64,000 bases of DNA from Roseateles puraquae (GTDB taxonomy: Bacteria; Pseudomonadota; Gammaproteobacteria; Burkholderiales; Burkholderiaceae_C), in the NCBI RefSeq assembly GCF_002205845.1, contig NZ_NISI01000005.1, positions 372,001 to 436,000 of the forward strand. The letters run 5' to 3'. Under the pieces are notes generated by a model. It saw only the letters and a list, made by a program, of their open reading frames with translations, did not search any database and had not been told where the DNA came from. Positions 16,826-25,288 of this stretch are shown one piece after another. The first letter of the stretch is position 1. Every line of letters begins with the position of its first letter. The position numbers and the translations under genes were made by a program.

Positions 16826-18838
16826 TCAGGCTGACACGACGTTTGCCGGCGCCACCCTTGCAGCGAGCGCGTTCAGCAACTGGGCGGCGTCGTAGGGCTT
16901 GCGCAGCACGGTGAAGCCCTGCGCCGTGGCCTCGGCAGCGGCCGTGCTGTAGGCGCTGGCCAGTACGACCAGCATGTCCGGGTGGGCCTTGCGCAAGCGC
17001 AAGGCCAGTTCCACACCGTCGGCCGTGCCCGCCATGACGATGTCCGACAGCACCACGTCAGGACGCAGCCCACCTTCGATGAGCGCCCAGGCCCCAGCCA
17101 CGCCGTTGGCTGTTGTCACGACCATGCCGTTCAGCGTCAGCAGCCCGGAGGTGGACTCCAGCACGTCCTGGTTGTCGTCTACCAGCAGCACGAGGCGGCC
17201 GGCGACGGCGGGTAGCGGGCTGCCCTCTTGAGATGCCTTTGCTGGTGCAGTCGTCTCGACGTGGCGGGGAAATGACAGCCGTACGGTCGTGCCGGCGCCG
17301 ACTTCACTGGTCAGCAGAACCTCGGCTCCGCTGGCCTTGGCGAAGGCATAGACCTGCGACAGCCCCAGGCCGCTGCCCTTGCCCGGCGGCTTGGTGGTGA
17401 AGAAGGGCTCGAACACCCGCTCCTGCACGGCCGGTGGGATGCCGGCACCCGGGTCCTGGACTTCAAGCGCGACGCGGTCGGGCGTGCCACCCACGCCCGG
17501 CAGGTTGAATGCGCGTACGTGCAGCAGGCCGTCACCACTCATCGCATCACGGGCGTTGGTCAGCAGGTTGGCCAGCGCGGTTTCGAGCTCGCTGGGGTCC
17601 AGCTTCACGGGCCATGTGTCGTGAGCCACCTCGAGTTGCACCGTGATGCCCGCGCCAAGGACGGAGCGGAAGAAGTTGACGAACTCCGGGACCTGCGCCG
17701 ACATCAGCACCACCTGGGGCTGCAGCTGCCGCCGCCCGGCGAAGGCCAGCAGCTGGCGCGTCAGGTGTTCAGTCTTGCGCACATTGCGCTGAACGACCTC
17801 GACGTCAGACTCAGCCGGCTGGCCCAGCCGCCGCTTCAGGATTTCGGCCCGCACCGCGATGACCTGCAGGTAGTTGTTGATGTCATGGGCCAGTCCTGCG
17901 GCGAGCTGGCCCACCGCTTCCAGCTTTTGCGACTGCACCATCATCCGCTCGGCCCGCTCGCGGTGCTGCATCTCGGCTTGCAGGGCATCGGTGCGGCGGC
18001 TGAGCTCCACGACCAGGCTGTCCAGCCGGGCCTGCACTTCGCGATAGTGCGCAGCGAGTAGCGCAAGCATGGCGGCGCTCGCCATCAGCCCCTCGGCTCG
18101 TGCCCCGTACCAGGCCAGGGTGTAGCGCCCCCCGCTGCGTGTACTCAGCCAGACGCCGGTTGCCTCGGCCAGCAGCACCAACACCAGCCACAGATACAGC
18201 GAGCGGCCGGCAAGCCGACGATGCAGGATGAGGCCCAGGGCGACCGCACAGAACACGCCGCCGAGGTTTGCGCCCAGGTTGCTGATGCTGCTGAACTGAG
18301 GCCCCGCTGGACCGGGGACCAGCGCCTGCACATCGCCGGCCGCCAGCGCGACGGCGGCACTCAGAAAGGCTGCCGACAAAGCAACCAGGATGGGGCTGAT
18401 GCCGGGCTTCGGGCTACTGATGCGCGGCGCCGGTTCATTCAGCAAAGCCCAGACGACAAAGAGCGGGAACCCCGCACGCCAAGCGATGAACAGCCAGCTG
18501 ACCGAATTGCCCGTGCCGAGCACCGAGCCTTCGGGCAGCAGCGCGCCCGGGAAGGTCAGGACATGCAGCACGGCCATCAGGCCGGCGAACAAATACGCCG
18601 ACGCGATGATGCGCAAGGGTCGTGAAGGGCGCGGCGCTGACAGCAGCAACCAGAAGGTCGCAAAGTTGATCATCGCAGCCGCCGCGCCATAGATGCCGGA
18701 AACATGCGGCATTGCCGGCAGCTTGACCGACGCCACCGGCAAGGCCGCCACGGCGGAGAGGCAGACGGCAACGCATAACGCCGCCACTGCGCGCCGCTGA
18801 CGCGGAGAGGCCTGCTGGTGAACGACGTCGAAGGGCAC
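16826..18838 (-). CDS. membrane hybrid histidine kinase with MASE-type sensor and receiver
   Basis: The 670-residue protein begins with an integral membrane sensor of about eight helices (15-265). It resembles the MASE4 type, with FATFWLLLSAPRPSRPLRII and GNSVSWLFIAWRAGFPLFV. A coiled linker (268-300) follows. The phospho-acceptor is His318 in GLAHDINNYLQVI; Asp replaces the usual Glu, as in many hybrid kinases. The ATP-binding part has NLLTNARDAM, DPGAGIPP and GSGLGLSQVYAF. The C-terminal receiver (about 550-665) has LVLLVDDNQD and the phospho-Asp in VVLSDIVMAG. It is divergent from ligD. Its domain order and kinase core resemble the hybrid at 7986, suggesting a related origin. Confidence 0.88.
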   Translation of the reverse strand: MPFDVVHQQASPRQRRAVAALCVAVCLSAVAALPVASVKLPAMPHVSGIYGAAAAMINFATFWLLLSAPRPSRPLRIIASAYLFAGLMAVLHVLTFPGALLPEGSVLGTGNSVSWLFIAWRAGFPLFVVWALLNEPAPRISSPKPGISPILVALSAAFLSAAVALAAGDVQALVPGPAGPQFSSISNLGANLGGVFCAVALGLILHRRLAGRSLYLWLVLVLLAEATGVWLSTRSGGRYTLAWYGARAEGLMASAAMLALLAAHYREVQARLDSLVVELSRRTDALQAEMQHRERAERMMVQSQKLEAVGQLAAGLAHDINNYLQVIAVRAEILKRRLGQPAESDVEVVQRNVRKTEHLTRQLLAFAGRRQLQPQVVLMSAQVPEFVNFFRSVLGAGITVQLEVAHDTWPVKLDPSELETALANLLTNARDAMSGDGLLHVRAFNLPGVGGTPDRVALEVQDPGAGIPPAVQERVFEPFFTTKPPGKGSGLGLSQVYAFAKASGAEVLLTSEVGAGTTVRLSFPRHVETTAPAKASQEGSPLPAVAGRLVLLVDDNQDVLESTSGLLTLNGMVVTTANGVAGAWALIEGGLRPDVVLSDIVMAGTADGVELALRLRKAHPDMLVVLASAYSTAAAEATAQGFTVLRKPYDAAQLLNALAARVAPANVVSA

Positions 18839-18951
18839 GGGCAGTTGGTGTGGGATCGGAGCGCTTGCATTGTGCCCAGTGGAACGCGCCGCTCCCAGAT
18901 CGGCCGCTTGTCTGACACGCGGCTCGCGCGGGCTGACCCATCGTCACCGCC

Positions 18952-21446
18952 ATGACCACCTCCTCTCGCCGGGTGACGGCGTCTGACGCGCCGCTTGCCC
19001 GCTACAACGCCAAGCGCGATTTCGGCGTGACAGCCGAGCCTGAGGGGCGGCTCGCCCGCGCCCGCACGGTGGCGTCGCTGCGTTTCGTGATCCAGAAGCA
19101 CTGGGCTTCGCGGTTGCACTACGACTTCTGGCTGGAACTCGACGGCGTCATGCTGAGCTGGGCCGTGCCAAGGGCCCCAGCCTGGACCCGGCGCACAAGC
19201 GCATGGCGGTGCGGGTGGAGGACCATCCGCTGAGCTACCGGAGTTTCGAGGGCGGCATTCCAGCCGGCCACTACGGCGCCGGGCGCGTCATCGTCTGGGA
19301 CCAGGGCTATTGGCGGCCGCTCGGGGACCCGCGCGACGGCCTCGCCCGCGGCAAGCTGACCTTCGAGCTGGAGGGGGAGAAGCTGCGCGGGGCGTGGGAG
19401 CTGATCCGCACATTGCGGCCGGGCTCGTCCAAGCAGGAGACATGGCTGCTGATCAAGCGCCGCGGTGATGCCGCGGTGCGGCCCAGCGACGAGTTCGACG
19501 TGATCACCGCGATGCCCGACAGTGTGTTGTCTCCGGCACCCGGGAGGCCGAGACGAGCCGCCAGACCGGGCAGCGCGCGCCGTGCAGCCCTGCCGGCGCG
19601 GCTCGATCTGCAGCTGGCGACGCTGGCGGCCGAACCTCCGGCCGGTGGGGACTGGGTGGTCGAGCACAAGCTGGATGGCTACCGCATCGCGGCCCGCGTG
19701 CAGCGCGGCCGTGTGGCGCTCTTCACGCGCGCGGGGCACGACTGGACCGATCGTCTGCGTCCCCTGGCCGAGGCGCTTGAGGCACTGAAGCTGCCGCCTG
19801 CCTGGCTGGATGGCGAGGTCGTGGCCTTGAATGAACACGGCCTGCCGGACTTCAACCGGCTGCAAAACGCCATCGACAACGCCCACACGGGCGAATTGGT
19901 GTTCTTCCTGTTCGACCTGCCATTCGTGAACGGCCAGGACCTGCGCGAGGTGCCGCTGCGAGCGCGTCGGGGGCAATTGCAGGCGCTGCTGGCGGCACGA
20001 GAAACGCAGCAGCTTCGCTTCAGCGAGGCGCTGCCCGCGTCACCCGCCGAGGCGCTGGCCGCGGCTTGCCGCCTGGGGTTGGAGGGCGTGATGCTCAAGC
20101 GGGCCGACAGCCCGTACGTGGGTCGTCGCTCCGACAGCTGGCTCAAGCTGAAGTGTCAGCAGCGCCAGGAGTTCATCGTCATCGGCTTCACCGATCGGCG
20201 TGATGCACCGGAGGAAGTCGGCGCGCTGCTGTTGGCTTACCACGAAGCGGGGGAACTGAAGTCGGCCGGTGCGGTGGGCACCGGCTGGTCGGCGGCACAG
20301 GGGCGGGCGTTGCACCGGCAGCTGGCCCGGCAGGAGACCGCCGAGCCTGCTACGGTGGCCACCCCGGGCAACCGCTGGTCGCGGCGGGCGCCGGGCAGTG
20401 AGCGCTGGGTCAAGCCGGAGATGGTGGTGGAGGTGGCCTTCGGCGGCTGGGCACCGGAGGGGCGCATCCGCCATGCGGTGTTCCGGGGTGTACGCGCAGA
20501 CAAGGCGCCAGCGGGGGTGCAGCGGGAGGCCGCGCAGCCCGTGCGGGCGGCCTCGACGAGCGCTGGGGGCCGGGTGACGGCGCCGGTCGTCATCACGCAT
20601 CCCGATCGTGTCGTTGATGCCACGTCCGGCCTGCGCAAGATCGATGTGGTGCGCTATCTCGAGAGCGTGGCCGATCGCATGCTGCCGCATCTGCGCCAGC
20701 GGCCGGTGTCGCTGGTGCGGGCGCCGCAGGGCGTGGCCGGGCAGCAGTTCTTCCAGAAGCACGCCGAGGCGCCGATGGCCGGCGTGAGGGTGCTGGACGC
20801 TGAGCGCTGGCCGGGGCATGCGCCTCTGCTCGTGGTCAGCCGGGCCGAGGGGCTGGTCGAGGCCGCGCAGCTCAATGTCATCGAGTTCCACACCTGGAAT
20901 GCCACCACGCGCCAGCTGCGCCGGCCGGACCGGGTCGTGTTCGACCTGGACCCCGGCGAGGGCGTGCCCTGGTCGCAGGTCAAGGAGGCGGCGCTGTTGA
21001 TGCGAACCCTGCTCGAGGAACTCGGCCTGCGCGGCTGGCTCAAGACCAGCGGCGGCAAAGGCTTGCACGTGGTGGTGCCGCTGCAGGCGCGGCGCGAGGA
21101 CGACGAGGTCAAGGCGTTCGCCAAGGCGGTGACCCTGCACATGGCCCGCACGCTGCCCCAGCGCTTCGTGGCCAAGAGCGGGCCGGCCAATCGCGTGGGT
21201 CGCATCTTCATCGACTAACTCCGCAATGGCGAGGGCCAGACCACCGTCGCCGCGTTCTCGCCGCGCGCACGGCCCGGCATGGGCGTGTCCATGCCCATCG
21301 ACTGGGCCCAGCTGGCGGAGCTGAAGAGCGCCGCCCAGTGGACCGTGCGCACCGCGCGCGAGTATCTGTCGCTGGTGCCGGACGATCCCTGGGCCGACTA
21401 TTGGCGCGCGCGCCAGGCGATCAAGCGCTGGCCGCCGCAGGACTGA
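18952..21446 (+). pseudogene. ligD: multidomain DNA ligase LigD with a frameshift and an in-frame stop
   Basis: The order is phosphoesterase, ligase, polymerase, as in Pseudomonas-type LigD of non-homologous end joining. The phosphoesterase part has [18 protein letters not shown]. The ligase has the nucleotidyl-transfer Lys in EHKLDGYRI and the LKLK of motif V. The polymerase has VVFDLDPGEG and SGGKGLHVVVPL. Two lesions are seen. Near 19168-19170 one base is missing between VP and KGPSLDP, shifting the frame. At 21216-21218 a TAA stands where the Tyr codon of FIDYLRNGEGQTTVAAF is expected. The last 76 codons stay open to the TGA at 21444-21446. Either the gene is decaying or the sequence has errors. 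No Ku gene is seen nearby. Confidence 0.82.
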
Positions 21447-21449
21447 AAC

Positions 21450-22112
21450 TCAGCGGGCTTCGGCACCGGGGCGTACCAGTCGCTTGGCGGCCAATTCGGC
21501 GCGCAGGGCCTCGGCCTGGTCCTCCAGGCGGACGGCGGTCAGGCCCAGCACCGGGTCTTGTTGCAGCGCCTGTTCGAGCGGGCTGCGCTGGCTCAGGCGT
21601 TGCACCAGTTGCTGGCCCAGGGTGTAGAGCTGGTGGTTCTTGCCCTCGGCATCGGCCAGCGCCTGGGTGCTGCGCTCCAGCAACTGAGCCAGGGCCTGGT
21701 TGGCTTGCAGCAGCGCACTGCCGTCCTGGCGTGCCGCCAGCAACTGGCGTTGCAGGGTCTGCTCCCGTTCGGTGGCTCGAGCCTCGGTGTCGCGCTGCGC
21801 GCCCTGTGCGGCCTGCAGCTGCGACCGCAGGGTCTCGACTTCGGTTTCGCGTGCCTTCAGGCGTGCCGCAGTGCCAGCCATCTGGGCCCTGGCGCTGGCA
21901 GCTTCCTGGCGTGAGCTGGCGGCGGCTGCTTCGGCCTTGGTTTTGTCGGCGCTCAGGCTGGCCTGTTGCTCCTGGGCGGTGCGCAGGGCGGCCTGGGCGC
22001 GGCGCAGGGCTTCGCGTTCCCTGGAGGGCTTGCCCTCCTGGGCCTGCACGCCCGACACGAGCAGGGCTGAGAGCAGCAGCGCCGAAAGCGGCAGCATGGC
22101 AAGGCCCCTCAT
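21450..22112 (-). CDS. periplasmic coiled-coil protein, last gene of the TPS/Ton operon
   Basis: The 220-residue product has a signal peptide (LSALLLSALLVSGVQA, cleaved before QEGKPS). After it comes about 150 residues of near-continuous coiled coil: REREALRRAQAALRTAQEQQ, KARETEVETLRSQLQAAQ and EREQTLQRQLLAARQ. The last 40 residues are helical too. It has no enzymatic motif and no family I can name. Its gene is 2 nt after the porin stop, so it is expressed with the operon. A role as a spacer or scaffold in the periplasm between TonB-like and porin proteins is an inference. Only 3 nt separate it from the convergent ligD. Confidence 0.75.
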   Translation of the reverse strand: MRGLAMLPLSALLLSALLVSGVQAQEGKPSREREALRRAQAALRTAQEQQASLSADKTKAEAAAASSRQEAASARAQMAGTAARLKARETEVETLRSQLQAAQGAQRDTEARATEREQTLQRQLLAARQDGSALLQANQALAQLLERSTQALADAEGKNHQLYTLGQQLVQRLSQRSPLEQALQQDPVLGLTAVRLEDQAEALRAELAAKRLVRPGAEAR

Positions 22113-22114
22113 GG

Positions 22115-23764
22115 TCAGAACCTCACGTTCAGGTCGAGCTGGAACACGTCGATGCGAAGCGGCGCGCTGCTCAGGTTGCCGCTGAGCGAGGTCGGGTCAC
22201 CGGGCACGGCGAGGAAGCGCACGCCGTCATCGAGGTTGCGAGTGCTGGTCCAGCGCGCGCCCAGCCAGAAATTGTGGTCCAGACCGTAGTTGCCGCCCAG
22301 GCTCCAGCCCTTGTAGTTGGTGCCGCCCAGATGCCAGGTGGTGTCTGTGAAGCCGTCCACCCAGGCGTCGCGTTCCACCAGGCGCAGCGCAGCGAAGGCC
22401 TGCCAGTCGCCCCGCCGGGCGAGCTTGGGCGCGCCGGCCTGCACGCGGAGTTGGGCTGCCTTGGTCTTGTCGCGCAGGTCTGGCAGGGGGATGCCGGCGC
22501 GGGCTTGGATGTCCTGCAGGTTGAAGCCGGTGTTCTTGATGAAGTCTGCCGTGATGTTCAGCGGCACCGGCAGCAGCTCGGTGAGCTGGAGGCCGAGGGT
22601 CAGGTCCATCGGCTTGAAGCGCGAGGCCAGGCCCCAGGTGGGGGCGGCGGTGCTGGTCGGGTCGTTGATGTTGATCAGGGTGTTGCCCTTCAGGCGCAGG
22701 CTGCTGGCGTACTGCGAAGCAAAGTAGTTGGTCGCCCCGTTGCGCGGGCCGCTGGGCGGCGGTGCGGCTTCACGCCGACCTTCGATGTGGCGGAACTGGT
22801 AGCCCGCCAAGCCGATCTTGAACTGGACGCCACGCGCGAGCGCCAACTCGCCGCCGACCTGGGCGCCCAGCAGCCACTTGTCGCGTGTGGCGAGGTTGAG
22901 CTCCTCCAGGGGAAACAGGCCCGCGGTGATGAACGCCGAACGTTGTGGCGTGAAGGCATGACTGAGCTTGGCCGCCACGCCGTCGAAGGCGAGGTCTTCG
23001 GGCCAGGCGAGGTCCGTGTTGTAGAACGGGTTGGCCATGCGGCCGACATCGGCTGACAGGCCGTTCATGAAGAGTGGCGGCTGCCAGCGGATGTAGGCAC
23101 GGTCCAGCCCGAGGGTATATCGGTTGAAGTTGTTGCCCAGCGTCTGCGAGGTCGAGGTGGCGCCATTGGCGGTGTTGCCGGTGGCGATGCGCACACCGGC
23201 GAGCACCTGGTCGCTGAGCTTGGCGTCCACCTCGAGGCGGCCACGCAGAGTCATGCGTTGGCGGTCGGTGGAGGTGTTGGAGAGGTCGGGCGCCCAGGCG
23301 GGCGAGGCGGTCTGCGCGCGGTAGATCTCGGCGGGCAGGTTGTGGTCGTCGAAGAACTCGGCCTGGGCACGTGCGCGGATGTCACCGCTCACGCGGATGC
23401 GGCCGATCCAGTCGGGCAGGGCGTCGGGCTGGCCCCAGCGCTCGGTCTTGGCCTGGGCCAGGACTTCAGTCTTGATCTCGTCGCGCATCTGCTGGCGCAT
23501 CGATTCGGGGACGTAGGGAATCCGCAGTACCTTGGGCGGCTCGGGCTGGACCGTGGCTGCGGCGGCGGGGGCGGCAGCCGTGGCCTGGGCTTGGCGCAAG
23601 ATGGCCTCGGCCTTGTCGCGCGTCAGCAGGCCTTGGGCCACCAAGGCGTCGATCAGGGCCTGGGTGGTGGCGCGCAGGCGCACCAGCTCTTCCTTGTCGG
23701 AATTCTGGGCGCTGGCAGGTGCGGCCACGAGGGCGGCGGTCAGCAGGGCAAAGAGGGGTTTCAT
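22115..23764 (-). CDS. putative outer-membrane porin of the TPS/Ton operon
   Basis: The 549-residue protein has a signal peptide (MKPLFALLTAALVAAPASAQ) and a helical N-terminal stretch (ELVRLRATTQALIDALVAQG). It then has alternating beta-strand segments ending in the terminal Phe of LNVRF, the mark of an outer-membrane barrel. Strands such as TLRGRLEVDAKLSDQVLAGV and WSLGGNYGLDHNFWLGARW fit a 16- to 18-strand barrel. It matches the putative porin group (PF16930) that accompanies ExbB/ExbD/TonB sets, by pattern rather than search. It may be the outer-membrane partner of the TonB-like protein upstream (20-nt gap). No TonB box or plug domain is apparent. Confidence 0.8.
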   Translation of the reverse strand: MKPLFALLTAALVAAPASAQNSDKEELVRLRATTQALIDALVAQGLLTRDKAEAILRQAQATAAAPAAAATVQPEPPKVLRIPYVPESMRQQMRDEIKTEVLAQAKTERWGQPDALPDWIGRIRVSGDIRARAQAEFFDDHNLPAEIYRAQTASPAWAPDLSNTSTDRQRMTLRGRLEVDAKLSDQVLAGVRIATGNTANGATSTSQTLGNNFNRYTLGLDRAYIRWQPPLFMNGLSADVGRMANPFYNTDLAWPEDLAFDGVAAKLSHAFTPQRSAFITAGLFPLEELNLATRDKWLLGAQVGGELALARGVQFKIGLAGYQFRHIEGRREAAPPPSGPRNGATNYFASQYASSLRLKGNTLININDPTSTAAPTWGLASRFKPMDLTLGLQLTELLPVPLNITADFIKNTGFNLQDIQARAGIPLPDLRDKTKAAQLRVQAGAPKLARRGDWQAFAALRLVERDAWVDGFTDTTWHLGGTNYKGWSLGGNYGLDHNFWLGARWTSTRNLDDGVRFLAVPGDPTSLSGNLSSAPLRIDVFQLDLNVRF

Positions 23765-23784
23765 GGCGGGATGAAAGGTGGGAA

Positions 23785-24465
23785 TCAGGCTTGGGGCCGC
23801 ACGCTGAGCCGAAATCGCATGGGCTGAGACAGCGCCAGCGCCGGCGGTGGCGGCAGCTTGAAGAGGCGGCGCGTTTCGTCGAGGGCGGCGCGCAGCGCGG
23901 CGTCATGGGCGTCGTTGCCGCTGGAGACGAGTTCGAAGCGTTGAATGCCGCCGTCGCTGGTCAGCCAGACCGAAAAGGTGGCCGTCAGCGCGTCAGCGTC
24001 GGACTTGAGATGTTTCTCGATCTCGCTTTGCAGCAACTGACGGGCCGTGTTGGCATAGAAGCGCTCCTGCGCCCGGTCGGCGGCGGTACCGGCGGGGCCT
24101 GCGCTGCCGCCCGCGGTGGTCGCGGCTCCGCCCGCGTAGTCGCGCGAGACGCTGCCCGCCGAGAAGGCGCTGGGGCCGTCGCCGGCGGCGCCTTCCATCT
24201 TCAGGCTCTCCGCCGGCTTGGGTGCCTCGGGCTGCTTGATCTGCTCTTCACGCAACACCTGCTTGGGCTCGTCTTTGGGCGGCTCGGGTTTCTTCTCGTC
24301 TTTGGGTGGCGGAGGGGGTGGGGGCGGTGTGTCGGGCAGGATGGCGATCTTGGCGACCTGGCGCTTGGGGCCTTCGGGCTTGATGCCCTGGACCGCCCAC
24401 CACACCGCCAGCCCGATCAGCAGGCAGGCGGCAGCAACCAGGGCCTTGGCGTGTTGGGCCTTCAT
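23785..24465 (-). CDS. TonB-like energy transducer
   Basis: The 226-residue protein has one N-terminal membrane anchor (ALVAAACLLIGLAVWWAV). A Pro/Lys-rich periplasm-spanning arm follows (PDTPPPPPPPPKDEKKPEPP), then a Gly/Ala-rich linker. The C-terminal part (about 145-226) resembles TonB/TolA C-terminal domains: LLQSEIEKHLKSDA, FSVWLTSDGGIQRFELVSSG and PMRFRLSVRP. It would pass proton-motive force from ExbB/ExbD to an outer-membrane partner. The ATG start overlaps the stop of the second exbD by one base (TGATG). Sequence does not match classical TonB closely, so the partner could be the porin or the two-partner adhesin. Confidence 0.8.
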   Translation of the reverse strand: MKAQHAKALVAAACLLIGLAVWWAVQGIKPEGPKRQVAKIAILPDTPPPPPPPPKDEKKPEPPKDEPKQVLREEQIKQPEAPKPAESLKMEGAAGDGPSAFSAGSVSRDYAGGAATTAGGSAGPAGTAADRAQERFYANTARQLLQSEIEKHLKSDADALTATFSVWLTSDGGIQRFELVSSGNDAHDAALRAALDETRRLFKLPPPPALALSQPMRFRLSVRPQA

Positions 24466-24866
24466 CACGTCCCGATCCGGCTTGTCACCAAGCCCATGTT
24501 GACACCCAGCTTGTTGCAGAGGTCGATGACAGCCACGACGCTGGCGTACTGCGTGCGGGCGTCGCCCTTGATCGCTACCGACATCTGCGCATCCCGAGCC
24601 TTGGCGGCGCTGAGCTGCGTCTCCAGTTCGGCCAGGCTGACGCCCACGCCGTTCAGCAGCACGCCGCCGTCGGGCATGACCTGCACGATCTTGAGCTCGT
24701 GCTTCTCGGTGCTCGGCTTGTTGCTCGGCTTGGGCATGCTGATGTTGAGGCCCTGCACCGAGGCGGTCGTCATCAGGATGAAGACGACGAGCAGCACATA
24801 GGCCAGGTCCAGCATCGGCGTGACGTTGATGGTGTCGTAGGGCTTGGCGTCGGTGTTGACTTGCAT
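24465..24866 (-). CDS. exbD: ExbD/TolR biopolymer transport protein, second copy
   Basis: The 133-residue product has the ExbD layout: a short cytoplasmic tail, one membrane helix with the proton-carrying Asp in VTPMLDLAYVLLVVFILMTT, and a periplasmic domain (DGGVLLNGVGVSLAELETQL). It works with ExbB in proton uptake and TonB energising. It differs from its neighbour at 24871 in the periplasmic part, so the complex may use two different ExbD subunits, as reported for some Xanthomonas sets. The gap to the first copy is 4 nt. Confidence 0.9.
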   Translation of the reverse strand: MQVNTDAKPYDTINVTPMLDLAYVLLVVFILMTTASVQGLNISMPKPSNKPSTEKHELKIVQVMPDGGVLLNGVGVSLAELETQLSAAKARDAQMSVAIKGDARTQYASVVAVIDLCNKLGVNMGLVTSRIGT

Positions 24867-24870
24867 GGCC

Positions 24871-25284
24871 TCAGTCCCCCGTGGCCCGCTTGGTGACCAG
24901 GCCGATCTCGGTGATGTCCAGCTGCTTGGCCACCTCCAGCACCTGCATGACCTTCTCGTACTGCGCGGCCGCGTCGGCCTTCAGCACCACGGGCAGCGCG
25001 GGATTGGCGGCCTTGTACTGGGCCAGGGTCGAGCGCAGCTGTTCCAGATCGACCGGGTAGGCATCCAGGTAGACGCCGCCGTCTGCGGTGATGGTGATGG
25101 CGCGCGTCTGCGGCTTGGCGAGGTTGTTGGCGGCCTGCGTGGTGGGTGAGTTGACCTTCACGCCCTGCACCGAGGCCGTCGTGAGGATGATGAACGTCAC
25201 CAGCAGCACGTAGGCCAGGTCCAGCATCGGCGTGATGTTGATGTCGTCGTAGGGCTGGTTGTCGCCCTTGATGTCGGCAGACAT
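24871..25284 (-). CDS. exbD: ExbD/TolR biopolymer transport protein, first copy
   Basis: The 137-residue product begins MSADIKGDNQPYDDINITP and carries the same membrane core as its neighbour, with the essential Asp in TPMLDLAYVLLVTFIILTTA. The periplasmic part has ITADGGVYLDAYPVDLEQLR. ATG 25284 gives the normal ExbD length. It follows the ExbB fusion by 4 nt. The two ExbD proteins share the helix and PYD-x-INVTP start, so they arose by duplication. Confidence 0.9.
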   Translation of the reverse strand: MSADIKGDNQPYDDINITPMLDLAYVLLVTFIILTTASVQGVKVNSPTTQAANNLAKPQTRAITITADGGVYLDAYPVDLEQLRSTLAQYKAANPALPVVLKADAAAQYEKVMQVLEVAKQLDITEIGLVTKRATGD

Positions 25285-25288
25285 GGCG

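Noticed and set aside
18839..18951. Possible sigma-54 promoter ahead of the MASE-type kinase
   Set aside because: The -24 part (GGGCAC) fits, but the -12 part reads AAGC instead of TTGC.
18952..21446. ku gene or other NHEJ partner next to ligD
   Set aside because: Neighbours on both sides are a kinase and the coiled-coil gene; no Ku-like frame was seen anywhere in the window.
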